A stretch of DNA of 64,000 bases from Phycisphaerales bacterium (GTDB lineage: Bacteria; Planctomycetota; Phycisphaerae; Tepidisphaerales; Tepidisphaeraceae): contig JADLCB010000005.1 in assembly GCA_020847375.1 (NCBI GenBank), positions 163,759-227,758 of the forward strand. The letters run 5' to 3'. Below the pieces are notes generated by a model that saw nothing but the letters and a program-made list of their open reading frames with translations, did no database searches and was not told the DNA's origin. This document shows, in pieces, positions 45,849 through 53,898 of the stretch. The stretch's first letter is position 1. Each line of letters starts with the position of its first letter. Position numbers and translations under genes: made by a program.

Positions 45849-47687
45849 TCACAACTTCGCTTCGATCAGTCGGCGCCGATGCGCCGCCAGCACGTCGCTG
45901 CGGGTGATGATCCCGACAACCTTGGGCGGCCCGTTGCGGGCGATAACCGGCAGGCGGCCAATCTCATGGTTCACCATATGATCCGCCGCAGCCCGCAGGG
46001 TTGAATCAGGGTAGACCACCTTCGACGGTCGCTGGATCAACTTCGTCACCAGCTCCTCCTTCGGCGCTAATGGATCGAGCAACTGTCTTCGCGTCACCAC
46101 ACCAACCAGAAACCCATTCTCATCCACCACCGGAAATCCCTGATGGCTGGCTGCCGCCCCGGCGCTGTTCATCCATGTCAGCACCTGTCCCACATTCTGA
46201 CTATCGCGCAGGCAGACGACATCCGTACTGGCCACTTCACCGACGGAAATCTGTTCGAGAATATCGGCTGAATACTCGGCGGGTACGCGCACGCCCCGGC
46301 GGGCGATTTTTTCCGTCATGATGGTATTGCGCATCAAAAGCGCCGAAACCAGGAACGATGCGGTACATCCACCCAAAAGCGGCAGCAACCCCAGCGGCTG
46401 AAGTGTCGTCTCAAAAGCAAAGACCACCGACGCCAGCAGCGCCCGCGAGGCACCGGCGAAAATTGCTGCCATCCCGACCAGTGCCGCCACACGCAGATCA
46501 ATCTGCGCTTCAGGAACAAGCCAGTTAAACGCCCCTCCCAGCAGCAGCCCCATCGCGCCACCGATGGTAAACAACGGCGCCAGGGTTCCGCCACTGGTTC
46601 CACTGCCCAGGGCAATCGACCAGGAAATAAATTTCATCACGCACAAAAATCCCACGAATGCCAGCGTGAAGTGGGCCGGCTCAGTTGAACTGCCGAAGGA
46701 GAGCAACTGACTGATGTTGTAGTAACCCACCCCCAGCGTGCGCGGCGCAAAATAGCCCACCACGCCCACAACCACCGCGCCAATCGCCGGCCACCACATC
46801 CAATGGACCGGCAGATGCTCAAACGCATCTTCAATCGCGTAGACCGCCCGTGTCACCAGCACCGAAATAACCCCCACAATCGTCCCCAGCAGAACATATA
46901 GCGCCAAGGCAATTTCCCCCGGCTGAGTCAGATCAGGCATGGGGAAAACCGGATCGACGCCATCAAACGCAATACGCACGCCTGCGGCGGTCGCCGTCGC
47001 CAGCGCCACCGGTATCAGCGAGCGTGGGCGAAATTCAAACAACAGCAGTTCCACCGCCAGCAGCAGCGCCGACACCGGCGAACCAAAGGTCGCCGACATG
47101 CCGGCGGCAGCACCGGCAGCCAGCAGCGTCTTGCGCTCGGCGGCGGTTGTCCGCATGATCTGGCCGATCAATGACCCCAGCGCCCCGCCGGTGGCGATAA
47201 TCGGCCCTTCAGCCCCGAATGGCCCACCCGTGCCAATGGCAACGGCTGAACTCAGAGGTTTGAGAAAAGTCACTCGCGCGGGGATTCGACTCTGGTGCAG
47301 CAGCACCTGTTCCATCGCTTCAGGAATACCATGACCGCGGATCGCCTTGGAACCATAGCGTGCCATGAACCCCACGATTACGCCGCCGACAACCGGAATA
47401 AATAAAACCGTCCAGCTCACATCCGTCAGTGGCGGTGTGATGTAGCCCCAGGAAAATTCGCCATAAAACGAAAACCGCGTAATCATCCAGATCAGGTGCA
47501 TCAACCCCTGCGCGATCAGCGCCGCTGCCACCGCCAGGGCGATGCAGATCAGACTGATCAAGACAATCCGACCATCAACCAGCGACGACTCCGCCGGCAC
47601 GTTGAGTTTTTGCAGTGTCGGGGCAATGGAGATCGACACCGGCAACCCCTCGGTTGTAGAGGCATTACGCACATTATGATCGGACAT
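45849..47687 (-). CDS. CLC-type chloride channel/antiporter with CBS domains
   Basis: Membrane transporter for chloride (or fluoride/nitrate). 612 residues, ten or more helices. Selectivity segments: RGHGIPEAM (GSGIP equivalent, with His for Ser), GPFGAEGPIIATGG (gating Glu present) and the later GSGTSGGTLAPLF. Two CBS domains fill about 480-610 (VVCLRDSQNVGQVLTWMNSA, VVYPDSTLRAAADHMVNHEI), which may bind adenine nucleotides. AAAGG before ATG 47687 fixes the start. It follows a MarR-type regulator by 42 nt, so the pair is probably one operon. GHGIP in place of GSGIP could change ion preference. Confidence 0.94.
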   Translation of the reverse strand: MSDHNVRNASTTEGLPVSISIAPTLQKLNVPAESSLVDGRIVLISLICIALAVAAALIAQGLMHLIWMITRFSFYGEFSWGYITPPLTDVSWTVLFIPVVGGVIVGFMARYGSKAIRGHGIPEAMEQVLLHQSRIPARVTFLKPLSSAVAIGTGGPFGAEGPIIATGGALGSLIGQIMRTTAAERKTLLAAGAAAGMSATFGSPVSALLLAVELLLFEFRPRSLIPVALATATAAGVRIAFDGVDPVFPMPDLTQPGEIALALYVLLGTIVGVISVLVTRAVYAIEDAFEHLPVHWMWWPAIGAVVVGVVGYFAPRTLGVGYYNISQLLSFGSSTEPAHFTLAFVGFLCVMKFISWSIALGSGTSGGTLAPLFTIGGAMGLLLGGAFNWLVPEAQIDLRVAALVGMAAIFAGASRALLASVVFAFETTLQPLGLLPLLGGCTASFLVSALLMRNTIMTEKIARRGVRVPAEYSADILEQISVGEVASTDVVCLRDSQNVGQVLTWMNSAGAAASHQGFPVVDENGFLVGVVTRRQLLDPLAPKEELVTKLIQRPSKVVYPDSTLRAAADHMVNHEIGRLPVIARNGPPKVVGIITRSDVLAAHRRRLIEAKL

Positions 47688-47729
47688 GGTTACAAACCTT
47701 TCAGGCTGATTCAGCCTGCACATTCATAT

Positions 47730-48188
47730 TCAAATTGCTGAAGAATCTTCAAAAAACATCGCCGGCGCTGCGGGTTTTGCACCCAGATCGCGCACCAGAC
47801 ACTGCATCAACGTCGCCAGTTGGCGGCGCTGCGCCGCCGTCATGCGCCCCATGGAGCTGATCAGCCTCTGCTGGGCGGTATCCGGCGCCTGGCGCAGGAT
47901 GGCCCGCGCCCGCGACGTTAACTTCAGTTCCAGTCGCCGGGCGTCACCACTGGCTTTACGTCGCTGCACCAATCCATGTTCCACCAGCCGCCGCACCACC
48001 ACCGACACCGAACTCTGATGCGTGTGCGTCAACTGGGCCAGCTCATTGATCGACAGCGCCGGCGCCTGCGACAGCGCCCGCAGCACAAACAATTGGGCAC
48101 TGCTCATACCCACCCGTTTTTCCGCCAGCCGCGAACCGCGATGCAGGGCCGAAACGATCCGGCGGACACAATCCAGCACCGTCGTCAT
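47730..48188 (-). CDS. MarR family transcriptional regulator
   Basis: 152 residues with a winged helix: LSINELAQLTHTHQSSVSVV is the recognition part, VRRLVEHGLVQRRKASGDAR the wing (DxR motif), with flanking helices for dimerisation. I chose ATG 48188 (MTTVLDCVRR); an in-frame ATG at 48224 would lie on top of the dyad region at 48207-48235. It probably represses itself and the downstream CLC transporter. The ligand is unknown. Confidence 0.9.
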   Translation of the reverse strand: MTTVLDCVRRIVSALHRGSRLAEKRVGMSSAQLFVLRALSQAPALSINELAQLTHTHQSSVSVVVRRLVEHGLVQRRKASGDARRLELKLTSRARAILRQAPDTAQQRLISSMGRMTAAQRRQLATLMQCLVRDLGAKPAAPAMFFEDSSAI

Positions 48189-48206
48189 TGCCTGGCCAGA
48201 ATCCTC

Positions 48207-48235
48207 TTTTGTATGGGTTCCCATATAATACAAAA
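48207..48235. promoter_or_regulatory. Nested dyads at the MarR gene start (putative operator)
   Basis: TTTTGTAT (48207-48214) with ATACAAAA (48228-48235), and inside it TATGGG (48212-48217) with CCCATA (48220-48225). A minus-strand TATTAT (48225-48230) could be the -10 box. MarR proteins commonly bind such sites over their own promoter; autoregulation is inferred. Confidence 0.45.
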
Positions 48236-48397
48236 CCGAACACGATACCACGCACGGTCGTCTTCGTCCATTGATCGGCTCGACAGGCGGGAATTTTCAA
48301 TTTTTGCCGCCCTAGGTGGAGCCATGCCGGTCAAAAGGATCCGTTGCGCAACGTCTCTTGGAACCGGCGGTCAAAAACGCGACAATAATCGGCGGGT

Positions 48398-49708
48398 ATG
48401 ACAACTTCCGCCGCGACTGACAATCTGGCTTTGCAGGTAACCGATCTGTCCAAGACCTATCGGGTTTACAATCGTCCATCCGACCGGCTCAAGGAGATGA
48501 TCCTGCGCCGACAGCGGCACGAGGTCGTGCACGCGCTGCACCCGATGTCGTTCCGCGTCAAGCGCGGCCAGTGCATCGGTGTCGTCGGCGCCAACGGCGC
48601 GGGTAAGACAACCCTGTTGTCACTGCTGACGGGAACCGTTGCCCCCACCACCGGCAGCATCGATATCTATGGTCGCATCAGCGCCATCCTGGGTCTGGGC
48701 GTGGGCATGCTGGCTACGCATAGCGGCCGGGAAAATATCCGTCATGGTCTGATCACCCGCGGCATTCCCTCGGAACGACACGAGGAGCTGGAACGCCAGA
48801 TCATCGCGTTCAGCGAGCTGGCCAGCGCCATCGACAAGCCGGTGCAGACCTATTCCTCGGGCATGGCGATGCGCCTGAATTTTTCCATCGCGCACGCCGT
48901 TGAACCGGATATTTTGATTGTCGATGAGGCACTGGCGGTTGGCGATGCCCGCTTTATTTTCAAGTGCCAGAAAAAAATGCGCGAGTTTCTCGATCGGGGC
49001 AAGACGCTCTTTTTTGTCTCGCATAATACGACGGCCGTTCGTGAGCTTTGCACCCATGCCCTGTTGCTGGACAAGGGCAAACTTCTAGCCCAGGGAGAAG
49101 TCAGCGACGTATTGCAGCAATATCAACTGCTTTATTTCCGCGAACCGCCGCGACCAACGCCCGACAAGCAAAGCCCGGCCTCCAAACCGCTGGGCAGCGG
49201 CGCTCTTGAGCTGGAGTCGGTCAAGACCAATCTGGTTGACCGCGCGCCCGGTGGTGTCTGGCAGACGCCGCAGGGGACGGATCTCCAGATGGAGATAACG
49301 ATCAAAACCGATGAGTACATCCCCGCACCGGCCATCGGCATCGACTTGCGCAGCGGGTATGGCAACAGCATCAGCGGTTTTTCAACCGTCAATCACAAGT
49401 TGCCGCTGGAACCGATTCAGTCCGGTTCGTTTTCTTTTTCGATTCTCATGCCGCTGTTCGTGCCAGCCGGCATGTACCGGCTGGAATTGACGCTGGCGGA
49501 TCTCAGCACGGAGCAGCCGCGTCTCTTGCGCATCTGGGAAGACCTGCTGCTGGTCAATGTCAAATGGTCGGATTATTCCATTTCCGGCGTCATCGACTGC
49601 GGAGCGGAAATTCAGTTCCGTGGTCAGCAATACTCGATGCGGCAGGAACGGTCGCGGCGTCTGGAGGAAAAAGCGCGCCGCCACGAACAGGCCGTCGGTT
49701 CCGGTTGA
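48398..49708 (+). CDS. ABC transporter ATP-binding protein, Wzt type (polysaccharide export)
   Basis: 436 residues. The ATPase domain has Walker A GANGAGKTT (64-72), a signature region TYSSGMAMRLNFSIA, Walker B DILIVDEALAVGD and the switch His in FFVSHNTTAVRELC. From about residue 270 a C-terminal beta-sandwich follows (QTPQGTDLQMEITIKTDEYI, SGSFSFSILMPLFVPAGMYR), resembling the Wzt C-terminal domain that reads the end of the O-antigen chain. The cognate permease (Wzm/TagG type) is not next to it and not in the window, which is unusual. No signal peptide; it would act at the inner face of the membrane. Confidence 0.92.
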   Translation: MTTSAATDNLALQVTDLSKTYRVYNRPSDRLKEMILRRQRHEVVHALHPMSFRVKRGQCIGVVGANGAGKTTLLSLLTGTVAPTTGSIDIYGRISAILGLGVGMLATHSGRENIRHGLITRGIPSERHEELERQIIAFSELASAIDKPVQTYSSGMAMRLNFSIAHAVEPDILIVDEALAVGDARFIFKCQKKMREFLDRGKTLFFVSHNTTAVRELCTHALLLDKGKLLAQGEVSDVLQQYQLLYFREPPRPTPDKQSPASKPLGSGALELESVKTNLVDRAPGGVWQTPQGTDLQMEITIKTDEYIPAPAIGIDLRSGYGNSISGFSTVNHKLPLEPIQSGSFSFSILMPLFVPAGMYRLELTLADLSTEQPRLLRIWEDLLLVNVKWSDYSISGVIDCGAEIQFRGQQYSMRQERSRRLEEKARRHEQAVGSG

Positions 49709-49778
49709 ATGGGCTATCCACCCAATTGTTCCAATCATCGCGAAAAGACGTGCCCGGCGGTTTATAACCCGCAACCGA

Positions 49779-51116
49779 TCAACCAATCATCCGCGCGCCA
49801 TCAGTCAACTGGACAGGAAAAACACCGGCGGCGATGGGCTGGAGATCACGCACAAATTCCGCCAGTTGCCCCTGATACACCATCGCCCAGGCACTGCCGC
49901 CGAAACCCGCGCCGAACGGGCTGGCTGCCAGAGCGCCATGTTTCAGCGCTGCGTCGATCAGTTCAATGGTGCGCGGTTCCTGGTTGCGAAGTTTTTCAAT
50001 CGCACCAGCCGTTGAACGCTGGACCAGTTGCGCCAATCGCGGCAGATCATTTTGGATCAGCGCCTGCGCTGCCTGCGGGATGATCGTTTCACTTTCATCC
50101 ACAAACTGCCTCAGTCGCAGCGCCAGATCATCCGGGCTGAACGAAAGATGGCTGGTCTGAATCAATTTCATCAGCTCATCGGCGGCTGAAGGCGATGAAC
50201 GGACGATCGATGCCAGGGTGGGCTTGTCCTGGTTGGTAGCGCTATTCCAAAGCCCAACCAACTCCCGCACCTTATGGCTGGCGGCGTTGTATTGGTGCAT
50301 GGCTGATCCCGTCTTTTGCGCCACCACACCGCTGTTGAGGACAACCATAGCCAGACCCGACGGAAAGGCGATGTCCTGTTCGTGTTTTACCGGCGAAAAA
50401 CCATACTGGCTGATCGTCCCAGCCCGGCAACAGAGAATGGCGGTATGATCCTGACTGCCGCCGTGCGTACCCACGCCGCTGATACCACTGAGACCGTCGA
50501 AACTGCTGCCATTTTCAATGCACCCGCAGTAGTGGGCGAGATCTTCAAGTGTTTGAATCGTCTGCACAAATTGCGGCGCGCGATGCAGTTGATTGATTCC
50601 AGCCAGTGCCAGAAACACACCAATGATGAACGCGCTGCTGCTGGAAAGTCCGGCGGCGGGAGGCAGATCACTGGTGACAACAATATCAGCCCCAACCAGG
50701 GGCAGATCACCAAAATTAGCCTGCACGCGGCGCGCCACCACCATCGGATACGTTGACCAGTGCCCCTCGGGTGGCCTCGGTAATTCGTCGAGCGAAAATT
50801 CAACCGTTTCGTTCATCCGCGCATCGGTCAGATTGATCTGACGATCGTTGCGTTTGCGCACCACAACCGCAAAACCACGATCAACGGCGCACAACAGCGA
50901 ACGCCCGCCGCAGTAGTCGGTATGTTTGCCGAATACTTCAATGCGGCCGGGAACAAAATAGGCTGCCCGAAGGTTGTCGTTGACCTGCGCCTGTTCATCC
51001 AAAACCGTCAGGCACTGCTGCACCAGCCCATGCTTGGGGTGGGCGGACACTCTGCTGGTCAATTGCGCAGGTTCAACCGGAGTGGCAAACAATGCAGCCA
51101 GGCGGGGATCGGTCAC
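49779..51116 (-). CDS. GHMP kinase, galactokinase-like
   Basis: Predicted sugar kinase forming a sugar-1-phosphate. 445 residues: sugar-binding motif GRIEVFGKHTDYCGGRSLL (galactokinases usually have GEHTDY, here GKHTDY), ATP motif LPPAAGLSSSSAFIIG, and the C-terminal AASPFGAGFGGSAWAMV. The E-to-K change suggests a substrate other than galactose (for example arabinose or an amino sugar). Its ATG overlaps the stop of the nucleotidyltransferase gene by 4 bases (51113-51116), so the two are translationally coupled. Kinase plus nucleotidyltransferase would convert a free sugar to its NDP form. Confidence 0.85.
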   Translation of the reverse strand: MTDPRLAALFATPVEPAQLTSRVSAHPKHGLVQQCLTVLDEQAQVNDNLRAAYFVPGRIEVFGKHTDYCGGRSLLCAVDRGFAVVVRKRNDRQINLTDARMNETVEFSLDELPRPPEGHWSTYPMVVARRVQANFGDLPLVGADIVVTSDLPPAAGLSSSSAFIIGVFLALAGINQLHRAPQFVQTIQTLEDLAHYCGCIENGSSFDGLSGISGVGTHGGSQDHTAILCCRAGTISQYGFSPVKHEQDIAFPSGLAMVVLNSGVVAQKTGSAMHQYNAASHKVRELVGLWNSATNQDKPTLASIVRSSPSAADELMKLIQTSHLSFSPDDLALRLRQFVDESETIIPQAAQALIQNDLPRLAQLVQRSTAGAIEKLRNQEPRTIELIDAALKHGALAASPFGAGFGGSAWAMVYQGQLAEFVRDLQPIAAGVFPVQLTDGARMIG

Positions 51117-51946
51117 AGATTGACCTCCGTCCCGCGTAATTTCTGAGTCACCGGCCCGATATCCGTCCGGCTGGACAGATCAAGTACCGGCGCATCAATC
51201 CGGGCGACGGCAAAGCGTTGGCCAAGCTTGTCAATCATGTACTGCACTGCATCGGTGATTTCATATTCACCGCGCGCACTTTTGCCGATGGCGCGGCAGG
51301 CGGTAAAGATCGACGCATCAAACAACCACAGATTCATCGACAGATAGAGTCTGCCATTGCAGGTCGTCTGCTGCATCTGCCGGGGGGTCGGTTTTTCGAT
51401 AATTCGGGACAGATGTTCATCTTCGATTTGAGCAATGGCGTATTTTTCAATCCGATCAGGCGGAATATTACTGCCAGCCAGCATGGAATCGCGGTCAAAC
51501 AAGGCTGCGCCCGGTGCCGGCAACGTGCGCAGCGCGCTTAAGGCACTGATTGGATAAAAATTGTCTGAATTGATCGTGACAAACGCTTCGCCTTGCGCCC
51601 ACGTCTCGGCTGCTGCCACGGCATTGGCAGTGCCCAGCGGTTGATCCTGAATGGCAAAATCAATTGTCAATCGTTGGCGCACAACCGAAGTATAATAATT
51701 GCGCACCGCGGTATGTTCCGGCCCGATGATCAGGCAGACGCGCCGAAATCCGCTGTCAGCCGCAGCGGACAAAACATAATCCAGAAACGGTCGGTCAATC
51801 GGGATCAGCGCCTTGACGCCCGTGTCGGCAACCTGCGACTGCCGATCATCGACGCCAACCGAGGGATCCGCCTTGCGCATGCGCGTTCCCAGACCGCGCG
51901 CCATGACCACCAGGCGATCTGCTCCGCTTGAGGTGCCCAGGCTCAT
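51113..51946 (-). CDS. Sugar-1-phosphate nucleotidyltransferase
   Basis: 277 residues of the NTP_transferase family. Nucleotide motif ARGLGTRMRKAD (normally LAAGxGTRM; here VMARGLGTRM, so the Ala-Gly pair is altered), metal/nucleotide ENSDN-type motif TINSDNFYP, catalytic Lys in RIIEKPTP, and EYEITDAVQYMI. The product sugar is unknown. It sits between the NagB fusion and the kinase and overlaps both by 4 bases (ATGA), so all three are made together and likely act on the same sugar. Confidence 0.85.
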   Translation of the reverse strand: MSLGTSSGADRLVVMARGLGTRMRKADPSVGVDDRQSQVADTGVKALIPIDRPFLDYVLSAAADSGFRRVCLIIGPEHTAVRNYYTSVVRQRLTIDFAIQDQPLGTANAVAAAETWAQGEAFVTINSDNFYPISALSALRTLPAPGAALFDRDSMLAGSNIPPDRIEKYAIAQIEDEHLSRIIEKPTPRQMQQTTCNGRLYLSMNLWLFDASIFTACRAIGKSARGEYEITDAVQYMIDKLGQRFAVARIDAPVLDLSSRTDIGPVTQKLRGTEVNL

Positions 51947-53859
51947 TGCCCCTCCTGCCAGCGGACAAATCCCTCAATGGCAGCGTACTGCGCCAGCCCC
52001 AGTTTGTCGTACAGCTCAGCCGTGTTGCGATTACGATCTTCCGCGCGCTCCCAGAACTCGCGCTTGTCGGTACCGGGGAACATCGCCTTGTCCTTCTGAC
52101 TCTGGTGACGGAAAATCGCCAGGCGCTTACGATCCACTTCCTCCGGCGACAGCGGCACGGCCATGTCAATGCGTTCCGGTTCCCATTCCTGCCAGGCACC
52201 ACGATACAACCAGATCTGGCACTGGGCAAACCACTCCTGGGTTTTAACGCGATCAACAGCGCGTAAAATGGCGTCGAGACAGACGCGGTGCGTCCCGTGC
52301 GGGTCGGACAAGTCACCGGCTGCGTAAATCTGGTTGGGTTTGAGTTTTTCCAGAAGATCGACGATCAACTGAACATCAGCTTCACCGATCGGTTTTTTCT
52401 TGACGGTTCCCGTCTCGTAAAAGGGCATGTCGAGGAAGTGAAGATTCTCCATCGGCACGCCGCTTTCCCGGCAGGCTGCCCGGGCTTCACCGCGGCGCAC
52501 AAGGCTCTTGATGGCTGCAATACGCGGACTATCGATCTGGCCCGGTTTCTTGTGATGCAGGAATTCTTCCAGATGTTGTTCGACTTCCTCAAACTGGGTT
52601 ACATCCGCCTTGATCATGCGGGCGAACTCGCTGGCGAAATCGGTGAAACGCAGGGCATCGGTATCAAAAACCGCGATATTGCCGCTGGTCTGATACGCCA
52701 CGTGCACATCATGCCCCTGATCGACCAGGCGAATGAGTGTGCCGCCCATGCTGATCACATCATCATCAGGATGGGGGGAAAAGATCAGGCAGCGTTTGGG
52801 GAAAATATTATCACCCGGACGGTCGATATCGCCGGGGCGCTTGCGCGAAATGGGCTTGCCACCCGGCCAACCCGTAATACTGGCGGTCAACCCGCGGAAG
52901 ACATCGATGTTGGTTTCATAAGCCCGACCCTTCTGGGCAACCAAGTCCTGCAAACCGGCTTCGTTGTAATCTTCCTCCGTCAGCAACAGAATCGGTTTTT
53001 TCAATTCCATCGACAACCAGATCACCGCCTTGCGCACCAGCCTGGGATCGTCCCACTGCACCGGCCCGGCCGTCCAGGGATGTTTGTATCGCGACAGCTC
53101 GGCGGCGGCGGCGGGATCGAGCACAATCAGCGCATCGGGATGTTCCTGCAGGAAACTGGCGGGCACGCGGCTGGTCACCGGAGCTTCCAGGGCACGGGCA
53201 ACAACGCCCGCCTTGCCTTCGCCGTACGCCATCATGACGATCTTGCGGGCAGCCAGAATCGTCCCGACACCCATGGTAATTGCCCGACGCGGCACATATT
53301 GTTCGCCGAAGAAATCGCTGGCGGCATCCATGCGGGTGATGGTGTCCAGGGTAATCAGGCGCGTGCGTGAATTGCGGGCACTGCCCGGTTCATTGAACCC
53401 GATGTGCCCGCTGCGCCCAATGCCCAGAATCTGCAGATCAATCCCACCGACAGCCGCAATCTTCCTTTCATACGCCTGGCAATAGTCCGCCACCGCACCC
53501 GGGTCGATCGTTCCATCGGGGATATTGATATTCTGCCTGGGAATATCGATATGGTCGAATAGATGCTCGTTCATAAACCGAACGTAGCTCTGCAACGACT
53601 CGGGCTGCATCGGGTAATACTCGTCGAGGTTGAAGGTGACGACATTTTTGAACGACAAACCTTCTTCACGATGCAGACGAGCCAGTTCCGCGTAGACGCC
53701 GGTTGGCGTACTGCCGGTGGCCAGACCCAGCACCGCCTGTTTGCCTTCCTGTGCCCGCTGACGAATCAAATCAGCAATCAACCGGGCTACAAATGCGCTG
53801 CCCTGACGCGCGGTGCCAAATACCTGGGTTCCCGAGGTCAAATACGTATCGGTTGTCAT
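51943..53859 (-). CDS. nagB: Fusion of glucosamine-6-phosphate deaminase (NagB) and PIG-L/LmbE deacetylase
   Basis: 638 residues. Residues 1-270 are NagB-like: LGLATGSTPTGVYAEL, VVTFNLDEYYPM (catalytic Asp) and GIGRSGHIGFNEPG, where E. coli has NDGHIAFNEP; the Asp of the NDGH motif is Ser here. From about residue 370 follows a PIG-L (LmbE) domain: zinc motif SPHPDDDVISMGG and a late DPHGTHRVCLDA. Such fusions occur in Bacteroidetes and Planctomycetes. It could de-N-acetylate GlcNAc-6-phosphate and deaminate it in one protein. An upstream TATATAAT lies in a short gap to the divergent ROK regulator. Confidence 0.93.
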   Translation of the reverse strand: MTTDTYLTSGTQVFGTARQGSAFVARLIADLIRQRAQEGKQAVLGLATGSTPTGVYAELARLHREEGLSFKNVVTFNLDEYYPMQPESLQSYVRFMNEHLFDHIDIPRQNINIPDGTIDPGAVADYCQAYERKIAAVGGIDLQILGIGRSGHIGFNEPGSARNSRTRLITLDTITRMDAASDFFGEQYVPRRAITMGVGTILAARKIVMMAYGEGKAGVVARALEAPVTSRVPASFLQEHPDALIVLDPAAAAELSRYKHPWTAGPVQWDDPRLVRKAVIWLSMELKKPILLLTEEDYNEAGLQDLVAQKGRAYETNIDVFRGLTASITGWPGGKPISRKRPGDIDRPGDNIFPKRCLIFSPHPDDDVISMGGTLIRLVDQGHDVHVAYQTSGNIAVFDTDALRFTDFASEFARMIKADVTQFEEVEQHLEEFLHHKKPGQIDSPRIAAIKSLVRRGEARAACRESGVPMENLHFLDMPFYETGTVKKKPIGEADVQLIVDLLEKLKPNQIYAAGDLSDPHGTHRVCLDAILRAVDRVKTQEWFAQCQIWLYRGAWQEWEPERIDMAVPLSPEEVDRKRLAIFRHQSQKDKAMFPGTDKREFWERAEDRNRNTAELYDKLGLAQYAAIEGFVRWQEGQ

Positions 53860-53898
53860 ATACTTTTATTTTTTACACTAATTTGTATTATATAGCAA

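Noticed and set aside
48223..53893. 12-base match ATATAATACAAA between the MarR and nagB promoter regions
   Set aside because: Mostly a -10-like sequence; too short to claim a shared operator.
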